From Chloroflexota bacterium (GTDB lineage Bacteria > Chloroflexota > UBA11872), in the NCBI GenBank assembly GCA_028874175.1, contig JAPPLN010000047.1, positions 1 through 35,957 on the forward strand: 35,957 nt of DNA, read 5' to 3'. Position numbers and translations under genes: made by a program. The notes below the pieces were generated by a model that saw nothing but the letters and a program-made list of their open reading frames with translations, had not been told where the DNA came from and searched no databases. How positions within the stretch are numbered: the first letter of the stretch is position 1; every line of letters starts with the position of its first letter. Shown here piece by piece: positions 1-8,377 of the stretch.

Positions 1-2
1 AC

Positions 3-1313
3 CCCAGCCTCACCTGCCTCGCCCCCCAGTCCATCTGCATCGACTACCTCACCGGCCTCATCCGCCCCGGCGGCGCCTTCCAACTCGGCGTGCTTATCAA
101 CTGGGGCCTCCGCGTCGACGGCCGCACCGCTCAGAGCATCGACTTCGAAAACTGGACCGAAACCTGCCGCATCCTCCCGCTCCAGGACATCCCCGGCTTC
201 GCGGGTCGCGACCTCGACTTCTGGCAAGACTGGCTCCACATGCCGGCCACCGACCCCTACTGGGCCTCCATCGACACCCGCCCCCACTGGAACGACATCA
301 CCGCCCCCGCCTTCGTCATGGGCGGCTGGTACGACCTCTACGCCCCCCAGGCCTTCGACCAGTTCAACGGCCTCCGCCTCCACGGCGGTTCGGCTGCCGC
401 CCGCCAGTCCCGCCTCATCATGGGCCCCTGGCCCCACCACCTGGGCGCCGACCTCCCCACCGCCCCTCGAACCGGCGACATCGACTTCGGCGCCGGCTCC
501 GTCGTCAACATCAACGCCCTCGAACGCACCTGGTTCGACCGCTGGCTCAAGGGCAACGGCGAACCCCACGCCGATGAACCGCCCCTCCGCCTCTTCGTCA
601 TGGGCGTCAACCGCTGGCAGGACGAGCACGAATGGCCCCTCGCCCGCACCGACTGGCAACCCTGGCACCTCCACTCCGGCGGCGGTGCCAACTCCGTCCG
701 CGGCGACGGAACGCTGTCGCTCGAGTCACCCGGCGATGAGCCCGCCGACACCTTCGACTACGACCCCAACTTCCCCGTCCAGTCCCTCGGCGGCGCCAAC
801 TGCTGCACCCCCCACATCGAGCCCTGGGGCCCCTACGACCAGCGCCCCGTCGAAGCCCGCCACGACGTCCTCTGCTACACCTCCGCCCCGCTCCAGCAGG
901 ACCTCGAAGTCATCGGCCCCATCAAGCTCATCCTCCACGCCGCCACCGATGGCCTCGACACCGACTGGACCGCCAAACTCGTCGACGTCTCACCCACCGG
1001 CTACGCCATGAACCTCTGCGACGGCATCCTCCGCGCCCGCTACCGCCACGGGCAGGACCAACCCAGCCTGCTAACACCCGGCGCCGTCGAGGCCTACGAA
1101 ATCGAAGTCGGCGTCACCGCCAACGTCTTCAAGCGCGGCCACCGCATCCGCCTCGAAGTCTCCTCCTCCAACTTCCCCCGCTTCGACCGCAACCTCAACA
1201 CCGGCAACAACCTGGCCACCGACTCCCGAATCCGCGTCGCCCACCAAACCATCCACCACACCCCCACCCACCCATCGCACCTGCTGCTGCCGGTCATCCC
1301 GGCCGCTACGTGA
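3..1313 (+). CDS. CocE/NonD family hydrolase, C-terminal part (5' end outside window)
   Basis: The reading frame is open from the first bases, so the start and the nucleophile-serine region lie upstream of the window. About 436 codons are present. The segment reading GGWYDLYAPQAF (the Asp codon is at 333-335) matches the catalytic aspartate motif of the alpha/beta-hydrolase domain of CocE and X-Pro dipeptidyl-peptidases. MGPWPHH (His codons at 435-440) matches the catalytic histidine motif. The remainder, roughly from codon 230 on, is the jelly-roll C-terminal domain of the S15/CocE family, with a typical ending of IRLEVSSSNFPRFDRNLNTG. Such enzymes hydrolyse acyl, ester or amide bonds; the substrate here is unknown. 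A GTG at 90 lies inside the conserved fold and is not the true start. The gene converges on the threonine synthase-like gene, with only 30 bp between stops. Confidence 0.9.
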   Translation, partial: PSLTCLAPQSICIDYLTGLIRPGGAFQLGVLINWGLRVDGRTAQSIDFENWTETCRILPLQDIPGFAGRDLDFWQDWLHMPATDPYWASIDTRPHWNDITAPAFVMGGWYDLYAPQAFDQFNGLRLHGGSAAARQSRLIMGPWPHHLGADLPTAPRTGDIDFGAGSVVNINALERTWFDRWLKGNGEPHADEPPLRLFVMGVNRWQDEHEWPLARTDWQPWHLHSGGGANSVRGDGTLSLESPGDEPADTFDYDPNFPVQSLGGANCCTPHIEPWGPYDQRPVEARHDVLCYTSAPLQQDLEVIGPIKLILHAATDGLDTDWTAKLVDVSPTGYAMNLCDGILRARYRHGQDQPSLLTPGAVEAYEIEVGVTANVFKRGHRIRLEVSSSNFPRFDRNLNTGNNLATDSRIRVAHQTIHHTPTHPSHLLLPVIPAAT

Positions 1314-1343
1314 TGTCCGTTCGACAGGTAGGGAGCGCTGGTC

Positions 1344-2576
1344 CTAGGCGCCGCCGAACAATGCTCGAAGTGAGTCTTCCGACGCCTCAATCGTCGGCGG
1401 CCTGTGCGGCGGCTGCCCGCCCTTCAGCCCGGTCTCCGAAAGCACGACCACCACCGACGCATCACGCCCAATCGCCCCGCTGGCCGCCAAATGCTCCAAC
1501 GCCGGCAACACCACGCTCGCCGTCGGCCCTGCCCAAACTCCCTCGTTCCGCGCCAGCCACGTCTGCCACTCCGCAATTTCGTCATCGTCAACAGCCGCGC
1601 CAAGTCCGTCAACCTGCCGCAGCTTCTTCAGCGCCAGGTGCCCCTTCGCCCCCATGTCGCCCACCAGCACCCCGCCGGCGATCGAGTCCCCGGCCTCAAC
1701 AGCTTCGTACTCACCGCCGCCGTCAAGCGCCTGCACAACGCTCGCCGACGCACGGCTCTGCGCCACGACCGGCAGCGGCGCGAAGTCGGTGAATCCGGCG
1801 GAGGCGTATTGCTCGAACCCTCGCGTCGCCGCCAGGAACAGGTCCGCGGCGCCCAACGGATACACAACGACGTCCGGCGAACGCTCGCCCAGCTGCTCGA
1901 CGACTTCGAACGCCAGCGTCTTCTGCCCCTCGCTGTTGTAGGGGTTGGGGCTTGATCCGGCGTCGAACGCCAGTCCTTCGTCAAAGACGGGCTGAATAGC
2001 CGCCGCCATCGCGTCGTACGGCCCGTCGTAGACGAACAAATCGGCAGTCCCGGCCGCCATGTGATCGATCTGGTTCTCGCTCGCATACGCCGCGCTGAAC
2101 ACATGGGCCCGCAGCCCCGCCCGCGCCGCGTAGTTGGCGATCGACGACCCCATATTCCCGCTACTCACGCACCCCACGCGCCCGAAACCAAAGGTCAGCG
2201 CCGCCGCAATCGCCGTCACCGACGAGCGGTCCTTCATGCTGCCCGTCGGATTCACGCCTTCCAGCTTCAGCCGCACGTCACGCAGGCCAAGCCGGTCCGC
2301 CAGCCGCCCGGCAGGCAGGAGGGGCGACATGCCCTCGCCCAGCGTCACGCGGTGGTCGGGCGCCGTGGGCGGCAGCAGCCGGTCCCAGCGCCAGATTCCG
2401 CCGCCAGGTCCATTCCCAATGCCCAACTTCGCGGCCATGTCGAGGTCGTACTCAACGACAAGCAGCCCAGGGCACCGTGGGCACCCGCGCACGTAGTCCA
2501 GCGCAAACCCGAGCCCGCAGTCGATGCACCGCAGCCCAACCGCGGCCGAGCGCTCCGCGTCGTCAGTCCAGGTCAC
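1344..2576 (-). CDS. Threonine synthase-like PLP-dependent enzyme
   Basis: This 410-aa protein belongs to the fold-type II PLP enzymes (tryptophan synthase beta family). Residues 17-35 carry two CxxC-type pairs (C17/C20 and C32/C35), a rubredoxin-like N-terminal knuckle seen in many bacterial threonine synthases. NPTGSMKDR at 109-117 contains the PLP-binding lysine K115. SSGNMGSS (138-145) is the phosphate- and substrate-binding loop. Threonine synthase converts O-phosphohomoserine to threonine. Paralogs in this family can be cysteate synthase or other beta-replacement enzymes, so the exact reaction is not certain. The start is GTG, and no better ATG lies nearby. It is 56 bp downstream of the amine oxidase on the same strand and may be co-transcribed with it. 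Confidence 0.85.
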   Translation of the reverse strand: MTWTDDAERSAAVGLRCIDCGLGFALDYVRGCPRCPGLLVVEYDLDMAAKLGIGNGPGGGIWRWDRLLPPTAPDHRVTLGEGMSPLLPAGRLADRLGLRDVRLKLEGVNPTGSMKDRSSVTAIAAALTFGFGRVGCVSSGNMGSSIANYAARAGLRAHVFSAAYASENQIDHMAAGTADLFVYDGPYDAMAAAIQPVFDEGLAFDAGSSPNPYNSEGQKTLAFEVVEQLGERSPDVVVYPLGAADLFLAATRGFEQYASAGFTDFAPLPVVAQSRASASVVQALDGGGEYEAVEAGDSIAGGVLVGDMGAKGHLALKKLRQVDGLGAAVDDDEIAEWQTWLARNEGVWAGPTASVVLPALEHLAASGAIGRDASVVVVLSETGLKGGQPPHRPPTIEASEDSLRALFGGA

Positions 2577-2632
2577 GTACGCGCCTTCGAGTACCGCCAG
2601 ATTGGCTGCTGATGGACGCCGCTGTGTCCGGG

Positions 2633-4198
2633 CTAGCTCGCCGACACCCGCGCGTGAATCGCCTCCACCGCCGCGTGCGCCGCCAGCGCGGCTCCCTCCT
2701 GCCAGCCCGGCAGCGCCGTCGCCTGGTCCCCCGCGAAGTAGATCGCACCGTCAGGCTTCAACAGCTCGGGTGGCGCCTGATGGTTCCGCGGCCAGCCCCC
2801 CTTCTGGAACGGAACGTTCAGCCACGCGCGGCTCACGCCTGACTCGATCTCGTCCGTGTAGCCCGGGTGAATCTGTTCGCCCTCCGCCATCGCGGTTCGC
2901 AGCCGTTCCGGCGGGCTCATCTGGCCGTAGCGCAGCCCCTGACCTGGCCGGTCGTCCCAGATGTACGCGCCCATGATGACGCCCTTCCGCTGGTGGTAGC
3001 CGTTCGACGGATACCAGATCTGTGTGATGTCCTGGTCGGTCCACGAAATCCCGCCATAGATGGCGTGATCCTCTTCCCAGAAGCGCCGCCGAGCCTGGAA
3101 CCCGATCTTCACCGCATGCTCGAACTCGATGGACTCGATCGCTGCCTGCGTCTCGGGTGCGAAGTCGTTGGGAATGTCCTTCAGCACCGGCGCCGGAATC
3201 GTGCAAATCGCATAGTCCGCCTCGATTGTCTCCTGCAGGTTGCGGCGCTGGTTTTCGTAAACGATGCGAACGCCCTGGGATGTCTTGCGAATCTCCTCCA
3301 CAACGCTCTGGAATTGGATCAGATGTCCCACGCGCGCCCGAAAAGCCTTCGCGATCGCGTCCATCCCGCCAACCGGCTGAAAGAGCGTGGGGTTCTGGTT
3401 AAGGAACTGGCTGAAGTGCAGCTTGTACTGCCAGAAGTCGGATTTCAGCAGCTCGCTGAAGTCCAGCGGATCGTTCACATCGCCTGGCGCGATCCCGGCA
3501 TTGACCTGCTCGCCCTGGTAGCCGCTGCGGTTTGACCCGGCGTACAGGTAGTCGGGGTCCAGCCCGCCAAACGAGGTGAGCATCGACAACACCCGCTCCT
3601 TGTCGTCACCCGTCAAGTCTTCGTCAAGCGCATTTCGATTGACGGCCTTCGCGAGGAGTTCAGCGACGTATCCGCGCAGGTCCGTCATCACCTGCCGACC
3701 CGTGACCGGCTTCCCACCAAAGGCTTCCGCGTTGTGGAACAAGGCGCCGCGGTTGTCGTTGGTGAAGACCTCCAGCTCGACCCCAAACTCCTTGCAGTAG
3801 CCCAGGATGACCCGGTGGTGATAGGGAATCCGAGCCGGCCCCATGTTGGCGTAGAGATGATCCTCCTGGTCGAAGTCGACCCACTGCCGGTTGTCGGCTT
3901 CCCGAATCACGTCCCCGCCTCGCACCGTCAGGTTTCGTCCGCCGGCGCGGCCGGTCGCTTCCAGAATCGTGCAGTGATATCCGGCTTTCGAGAGCTCGTA
4001 CGCCGCAGTCATCCCGGAAATCCCGGCGCCCAGGATTACCACGCGCTTCCCATAGCCCGACCCAAGCGGAAGCTCGGGCGCCGCCGCCTGCGCCAAAACC
4101 GGCCCAAGCAGGCCCATCGCGCTCATCGTGTGGTACGCCGCGCCCACCCCGGCAACCGCGCCGATGGATCGCAGGAAATCTCGCTTGGTCATCCCCAT
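2633..4198 (-). CDS. FAD-dependent amine oxidase with twin-arginine-like leader
   Basis: A flavin monoamine or L-amino-acid oxidase family protein of 521 aa from the chosen start. RVVILGAGISGMTAAYEL near residues 52-69 is the Rossmann dinucleotide motif, followed by the ExxGRAGGR FAD-ribose and diphosphate motif. The C-terminus has AGDQATALPGWQEGA, the conserved FAD-binding end of this family. Such enzymes oxidise amines or amino acids to imines with release of H2O2. The N-terminus reads TKRDFLRS followed by a hydrophobic stretch ending near AQAA, resembling a Tat signal with Lys in place of the first Arg; export of the folded flavoprotein is therefore plausible but unproven. An upstream in-frame ATG exists at 4231. 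The start at 4198 is preferred because GAGAGAGGG lies 7 nt before it. Confidence 0.88.
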   Translation of the reverse strand: MGMTKRDFLRSIGAVAGVGAAYHTMSAMGLLGPVLAQAAAPELPLGSGYGKRVVILGAGISGMTAAYELSKAGYHCTILEATGRAGGRNLTVRGGDVIREADNRQWVDFDQEDHLYANMGPARIPYHHRVILGYCKEFGVELEVFTNDNRGALFHNAEAFGGKPVTGRQVMTDLRGYVAELLAKAVNRNALDEDLTGDDKERVLSMLTSFGGLDPDYLYAGSNRSGYQGEQVNAGIAPGDVNDPLDFSELLKSDFWQYKLHFSQFLNQNPTLFQPVGGMDAIAKAFRARVGHLIQFQSVVEEIRKTSQGVRIVYENQRRNLQETIEADYAICTIPAPVLKDIPNDFAPETQAAIESIEFEHAVKIGFQARRRFWEEDHAIYGGISWTDQDITQIWYPSNGYHQRKGVIMGAYIWDDRPGQGLRYGQMSPPERLRTAMAEGEQIHPGYTDEIESGVSRAWLNVPFQKGGWPRNHQAPPELLKPDGAIYFAGDQATALPGWQEGAALAAHAAVEAIHARVSAS

Positions 4199-4205
4199 TG
4201 ATGCG

Positions 4206-4214
4206 CCCTCTCTC
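4206..4214 (-). promoter_or_regulatory. Ribosome binding site deciding the amine oxidase start
   Basis: On the minus strand GAGAGAGGG precedes the ATG at 4198 by 7 nt, which is near-ideal spacing. The alternative upstream ATG at 4231 has no comparable purine-rich sequence, and starting there would add 11 residues in front of the export-like leader. Confidence 0.6.
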
Positions 4215-4290
4215 GTTTGTTCTCTTAACATAATTCCTTAAGTGCACGCGGTCAGTCGCAATGTTGGATCGCTTTGCCGATCTTCACCTG

Positions 4291-5082
4291 CTATCGCTCG
4301 TTCGGCCGCGTCCCAGCGATGCTCAACCCGCCGTCCACTACCAGTTGCTGTCCTGTCACATACGAAGACTCGTCGCTCGCCAGGAACAACACCGCGGTGG
4401 CGATGTCCTCCGCCTCACCGATTCGCTGCAGCGGAATCCGTGACGCTGACTCATCGATCAACGCCTGGATGTCCGGCACGGCCGCAACCTCCGCTCGCCA
4501 CATCGGCGTGTCGATCCCGCCCGGCAGCACCGCGTTCACCCGGATGCCGTGGCACCCGTAGTCAACCGCCATCTGCCGCGTCAGCCCCAGCATTCCTGCC
4601 TTGGCCGATGCATACGCTGAGTACGTGTCGAATCCCATGATCCCCTGCACCGACGACGTGTTGATGATCGACCCGCCCCCCTGCGCCTGCATGATCGGCG
4701 CGGCCACGTGGCATCCCCGGTAGACACTCAGCAGGTTGATGTTCAGGCACTCCAGGAAGTGCTCCTCGCTGGCCTCGCCGATCAGCGCGTGGAAGTTCAC
4801 GCCGACGTTGTTGTGCAGCACATCCAGCCGTCCCCAACGGTCCGTGGCGGTCTCGATGGCCCGCCGAACGTCGTCCATCTCCCGCACGTCGGCGGTCACG
4901 CCAACGGCCTGCCCTCCGGCTTCCTCGATGTCCGCAGCATGCGCCGCCACGGCCTCGCCCATGTAGTCCGCCAGCACTACCCGCGCGCCCTCGCACGCAA
5001 ACAGCCGCGCCGTCGCCTCGCCGATTCCCCCGGCGGCGCCCGTAACGACCGCGACCTTCCCGGCCAGCCGTCCGTCGCTCAT
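4291..5082 (-). CDS. SDR family oxidoreductase
   Basis: A classical short-chain dehydrogenase/reductase of 263 aa. TGAAGGIG (14-21) is the glycine-rich cofactor loop. D39 at the end of the second beta strand suggests preference for NAD(H) over NADP(H). NNVG (91-94) is the structural motif. Ser143, Tyr157 and Lys161 (YASAK) form the catalytic set, and LPGGIDTPM is the usual PG region. The open frame extends upstream to 5379, but that stretch is antisense-like low-complexity coding in another frame. The ATG at 5082 overlaps the stop of the upstream amidohydrolase (ATGA), indicating translational coupling. Together the pair resembles a sugar or lactone catabolic unit; the substrate is unknown. 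Confidence 0.92.
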   Translation of the reverse strand: MSDGRLAGKVAVVTGAAGGIGEATARLFACEGARVVLADYMGEAVAAHAADIEEAGGQAVGVTADVREMDDVRRAIETATDRWGRLDVLHNNVGVNFHALIGEASEEHFLECLNINLLSVYRGCHVAAPIMQAQGGGSIINTSSVQGIMGFDTYSAYASAKAGMLGLTRQMAVDYGCHGIRVNAVLPGGIDTPMWRAEVAAVPDIQALIDESASRIPLQRIGEAEDIATAVLFLASDESSYVTGQQLVVDGGLSIAGTRPNER

Positions 5083-5927
5083 GCCAGTCGGTAGAAGTCC
5101 CGGGCGTTTCCGCCCAGCACCGCCGAGCGTTCGCCCGCGCTTAGCCGGTCCAGTGCGCCGGTAACCTGCTCGAACGTCTCCTCGTACCCCGCCGCCAATA
5201 GCGCCACCGGCCAGTCGCTTCCCCAGATCAGCCGTTCGATCGGAAAGTTGTCCAGCACGGGATCCACCGCCGCTCGAATCGTGCGAGTCGTCGGCGACGT
5301 CGGGCATTCCACCAGCAACCCCGAGATCTTGATCCGCAGGTTTTCGTACGGCGCCAAGGCCAGGAAACGCTCCTGCCACACCGCCATTTCCGGCGTTTCG
5401 AACGGCGGCTTTGCCAGGTGATCAACGATCAGCCGTCCGCTCTCGTTTTCGCCCGCGATCTGCGGCACGTGCGGCAGATGCGGTGTCTTCACCAGCAACT
5501 CCACCACGTGTCCGCGCTTCAGCACGGTGCTGATGCCGCGCCGCACCTCGTCACGCGCCAGCCAGTCCGCATCCCCTTGGTCCTCGGCCCCGGCCCGGAT
5601 GCCCCGAAACCATGGACTGGTTGCCAACGCGTCGATCCGGTCGCCCACATCCGGCGCCTGCAGGTCTACCCACGCGATCACGCCGGCCACGTAGTCGTAC
5701 GTCTCCGCCATCTCCAGGTACGCCAGCTGGTCCTTCCACGCGTGCGACGCCTGCACGATCACCGACTGACTCACCCCCACCGCGTCCATGTGAGGCTTCA
5801 GGTCCGGCGGCAGATAGTCCTTCCCCAGCACCGGATGCGTCGGATCCTCCAGCCAATAGAGGTCGTCGACACCGACCTGCCAATAATGGTTGTGGGTGTC
5901 GATCACGGGAGCTTGTTCAGGCGCCAC
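5079..5927 (-). CDS. Amidohydrolase family protein (L-fuconolactonase-like, COG3618 type)
   Basis: A 282-aa TIM-barrel amidohydrolase of the Amidohydro_2 group. The metal-binding HxH is at H12 and H14 (DTHNHYW), a further histidine is at H170 (VDHLAKPP), and the C-terminal GSDWP contains D238, the conserved barrel aspartate. Family members hydrolyse sugar lactones such as fuconolactone or rhamnonolactone, or decarboxylate aromatic acids (ACMSD and LigW type). The length and the DxHxHxW opening fit the lactonase branch better. The start is GTG at 5927, with a weak GAG-type Shine-Dalgarno. The stop overlaps the SDR start, so the two are probably made together in one pathway. Confidence 0.87.
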   Translation of the reverse strand: MAPEQAPVIDTHNHYWQVGVDDLYWLEDPTHPVLGKDYLPPDLKPHMDAVGVSQSVIVQASHAWKDQLAYLEMAETYDYVAGVIAWVDLQAPDVGDRIDALATSPWFRGIRAGAEDQGDADWLARDEVRRGISTVLKRGHVVELLVKTPHLPHVPQIAGENESGRLIVDHLAKPPFETPEMAVWQERFLALAPYENLRIKISGLLVECPTSPTTRTIRAAVDPVLDNFPIERLIWGSDWPVALLAAGYEETFEQVTGALDRLSAGERSAVLGGNARDFYRLA

Positions 5928-5978
5928 TGGAAACTCGGTGCTCTCGCCAATCGCCTGAGGCTAGCAGTGCTCCGCCGG

Positions 5979-6788
5979 TCACGCGCCCGAGCCCTCGTCG
6001 TCGTGAATCTCCTCACCGCAATGCGGGCAAATCCGAGCCTCGGGCTCGCCGGCCCGCCGGCGGTCCAGTTCCTCCACGAAGGCCGATCCCAGAATGCCCG
6101 CCGGCAGCGCAAACAGACCGATTCCCAGAAGTGCCACCACCGCGCCGAATCCGCGCCCCAGCGGCGTGACGGGAAACAGGTCGCCGTAGCCCACCGTGGT
6201 TAGTGTCACCATCCCCCACCACATGGCCGCCGGGATGCTCGAGAATCCGTCCGGCTGCGCCTCCCGCTCCGCGAGGTACATGAGGGACGACGCGAACAGC
6301 AGGAGCACAAACCCCACGAACAATGTCGAAATCAGGGAATCGCGCCGGCTCCGCAGCACGTCGCCGATGATCGACATGGATTCCGAATACCGCGTCAGTT
6401 TCATCAACCGCAACAGTCGCAGCACACGCGCGAAGCGCAGGTCCTGGCCCACATAGAACGGCAGGATCGCCAGCAGGTCCACCAGGATGAGTGGCTGCAC
6501 GGCAAACCGCAGGCGGCCCATCAACGGGTGCGCGAAATCTGGATCCTCGGTACATGACCACACCCGCAGCACGTACTCGAGGGTAAAGACCGCCACCGTG
6601 ACGACTTCGATGACGGCGAACGCTCCGGCGGCGGCCTGGCGGATCGGCTCGATCGTTTCCAGCACGATCCCGAACGCCGTAAGACCGATCAGAACAAAGA
6701 TGGTCTGGTCAAACAGCCGGCTCGCGCGCCCGCCGTCCTCCGGGCTGTTCACGATCTGGTGCGCGCGGCGCTTGGCTCGGCTGTACAT
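5979..6788 (-). CDS. Voltage-gated-type potassium channel with C-terminal CxxC tail
   Basis: A 269-aa six-transmembrane cation channel of the VIC superfamily. Hydrophobic segments near 27-45, 55-75, 97-113 and 153-172 form S1-S3 and S5. RFARVLRLLRLMKLTRY (118-134), with basic residues about every third position, is the S4 voltage sensor. TTVGYGD (197-203) is the canonical K+ selectivity filter, between the pore helix and S6 (about 214-236). After S6 the cytoplasmic tail is short and ends in CPHCGEEI (254-261), a half zinc-ribbon or redox pair rather than an RCK domain. It probably acts as a plasma-membrane K+ channel. No functional link to the neighbours is obvious. Confidence 0.9.
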   Translation of the reverse strand: MYSRAKRRAHQIVNSPEDGGRASRLFDQTIFVLIGLTAFGIVLETIEPIRQAAAGAFAVIEVVTVAVFTLEYVLRVWSCTEDPDFAHPLMGRLRFAVQPLILVDLLAILPFYVGQDLRFARVLRLLRLMKLTRYSESMSIIGDVLRSRRDSLISTLFVGFVLLLFASSLMYLAEREAQPDGFSSIPAAMWWGMVTLTTVGYGDLFPVTPLGRGFGAVVALLGIGLFALPAGILGSAFVEELDRRRAGEPEARICPHCGEEIHDDEGSGA

Positions 6789-6799
6789 CGCTGCTTAGC

Positions 6800-7387
6800 T
6801 CAGTCCGTCCAGGCGTGAGCCTCGGCAACCCTCGGAGTCACGCCCACCGCGTACAGAATCCGCTCAGCCAGCGCGTCCACAATCGCCTCGACCGAATCCG
6901 GACGCAAGTAGAACGCCGGGTCCGGCGGCACGATTACAGCCCCCGCCTCGGCCAGCGACGTCAGGTTCCGCAGGTGAATCAGCGACAGTGGTGTCTCTCG
7001 CGGAACCACCACGAGTCGTCGCTTTTCCTTCAGCGTCACGTCCGCCGCCCGGTGCAGCAGGTTCTGGCCGGCCCCCGACGCAATCGCGCCCACCGTTGCC
7101 ATGCTGCACGGCACGATCGCCATCCCGCGCGTCGGGTACGACCCGCTGGAAATCGGCGCGGCCACGTCCTGTGGACGATGCACTGTCACCCGGCCCCGGG
7201 CTGACCAGCGCATTGCCGCATCCGAGAATCGCTCGTCGGTCTCCTGGTGCCACATCAGCGCCCCGTAGTCGCTGCACACGACCTCCAGCGGAACGTCCAG
7301 GTCTTGTAGTGCCCGCACGGTGGCCTCGGTCAGCACCGCGCCGCTGGCCCCCGATATGCCGAGCACCAGCCCCGGCGAATCAGCCAA
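6800..7387 (-). CDS. ubiX: Flavin prenyltransferase UbiX
   Basis: A 195-aa flavoprotein of the UbiX/Pad family, which joins dimethylallyl phosphate to FMN to make prenylated FMN, the cofactor of UbiD decarboxylases. GISGASGA (10-17) is the FMN phosphate-binding loop, PCSMATVGAIASG (93-105) binds the flavin, and PRETPLSLIHLRN (129-141) is the conserved prenyl-transfer segment. The called start is TTG at 7387, overlapping the last 8 nt of ubiA. A GTG at 7366 is an alternative that would still keep the flavin loop. The gene lies directly behind ubiA and in the same direction as ubiD, which needs its product. This fits prenyl-quinone (menaquinone or ubiquinone-type) biosynthesis. Confidence 0.94.
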   Translation of the reverse strand: MADSPGLVLGISGASGAVLTEATVRALQDLDVPLEVVCSDYGALMWHQETDERFSDAAMRWSARGRVTVHRPQDVAAPISSGSYPTRGMAIVPCSMATVGAIASGAGQNLLHRAADVTLKEKRRLVVVPRETPLSLIHLRNLTSLAEAGAVIVPPDPAFYLRPDSVEAIVDALAERILYAVGVTPRVAEAHAWTD

Positions 7388-8237
7388 GCCACACCCCCAG
7401 GATCGTGAACACCAGCGCCGCTACCGCCACGTAACCGTTGATGTTAAAGAACGCCAGGCTCAGGCGGCTCAGGTCGTCCGGCTTCAGTAAGCGGTTCTCG
7501 TAAACCAGAAGCGCCGCGATCACAGAAACGCCGACCCAATACGGCCAACCCAGGACCGCCACGAGTCCAAGCGCCAGCAACACCCCGACTGTCAACGCGT
7601 GCGAAGCCCGCGCCACCCACAGAGCTGCCGCCAGCCCGAATTGCGCCGGAATCGAGTGCAGCCCTTCGGCCCGGTCGAACTCCACGTCCTGCGTCGCATA
7701 CAGCACGTCGAACCCGCCGATCCAGAACGTCACGACCAGCGCCAGCAGCGCCGCCTCCGTCGAAAACTCGCCGGTGACCGCAATCCATCCGCCCACCGGC
7801 GCGATCCCGTCTGCCAGCCCCAGGATCCAGTGACTGCCCCACGTAAAGCGCTTCGTATACGAGTAAAACGTGACCGCAACCATCGCAACCGGCGCCAGCA
7901 CCAGTGCCAGGCTGTTCAGTTGCCACGCCGCCACGTGCAATAGCGCGAACCCCGCCAGCGCTAGGCCCAGCATCTCCAGTCTTGACATATTCCCCATCGG
8001 GATCGCCCTGGAAGCCGTCCGCGGATTCCGCGCGTCCATTTCGGCGTCGATCAGCCGATTCGCCGCCATTGCCCCGGTCCGAGCCCCCGCCATGGCCAGC
8101 GTGGTCCAGATAAACACCGGCCACCCCGGCCATCCCCGCGCCGCCAGCACCATCCCCAGGTACGCAAACGGCAACGCAAAAATCGTGTGTTCGAACCGAA
8201 TCGCGTCCAGGTAGACACGCACCCTCTTCAACGACAC
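7380..8237 (-). CDS. ubiA: UbiA family prenyltransferase (4-hydroxybenzoate polyprenyltransferase-like)
   Basis: A 285-aa integral membrane prenyltransferase with about eight hydrophobic helices. The first Asp-rich motif is NRLIDAEMD (N60, D64, D68), and the second is YATQDVEFD (D184 and D188). Both bind the Mg2+-diphosphate of the prenyl donor. The enzyme attaches a polyprenyl chain to an aromatic acid; with UbiX and UbiD nearby the product would then be decarboxylated. In bacteria using the futalosine route the equivalent protein is MqnP, so the label ubiA indicates family rather than proven ubiquinone synthesis. The start is GTG at 8237 with GAGAG upstream. Its 3' end overlaps ubiX. Confidence 0.92.
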   Translation of the reverse strand: MSLKRVRVYLDAIRFEHTIFALPFAYLGMVLAARGWPGWPVFIWTTLAMAGARTGAMAANRLIDAEMDARNPRTASRAIPMGNMSRLEMLGLALAGFALLHVAAWQLNSLALVLAPVAMVAVTFYSYTKRFTWGSHWILGLADGIAPVGGWIAVTGEFSTEAALLALVVTFWIGGFDVLYATQDVEFDRAEGLHSIPAQFGLAAALWVARASHALTVGVLLALGLVAVLGWPYWVGVSVIAALLVYENRLLKPDDLSRLSLAFFNINGYVAVAALVFTILGVWLG

Positions 8238-8280
8238 GCTTGCTCTCTCGTATCAGGCATGTCGAGTTCCCGTGACGGCA

Positions 8281-8293
8281 CACAAGCCTTGTG
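8281..8293. repeat. Short inverted repeat between ubiA and the Fic gene
   Basis: CACAAG-C-CTTGTG is a perfect 6-bp palindrome in the 140-bp region separating the divergent ubiA and Fic genes. It could be an operator for either gene. Nothing in the sequence decides this. The rest of the gap (8238-8377) contains a TATAGT -10-like sequence at 8335-8340 without a convincing -35. Confidence 0.35.
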
Positions 8294-8377
8294 CAATGGG
8301 ACCTCGTGGAGTCGGGTGGAGAGCAATGTCTGAGTATAGTAGATTGACACTTCGCCTTGAGTTGGGACAGATTCTTG

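Noticed and set aside
5083-5379. N-terminal extension of the SDR frame by 99 codons
   Set aside because: It overlaps the amidohydrolase in another frame and is Gly/Arg-rich; the ATGA overlap at 5079-5082 gives a natural SDR start.
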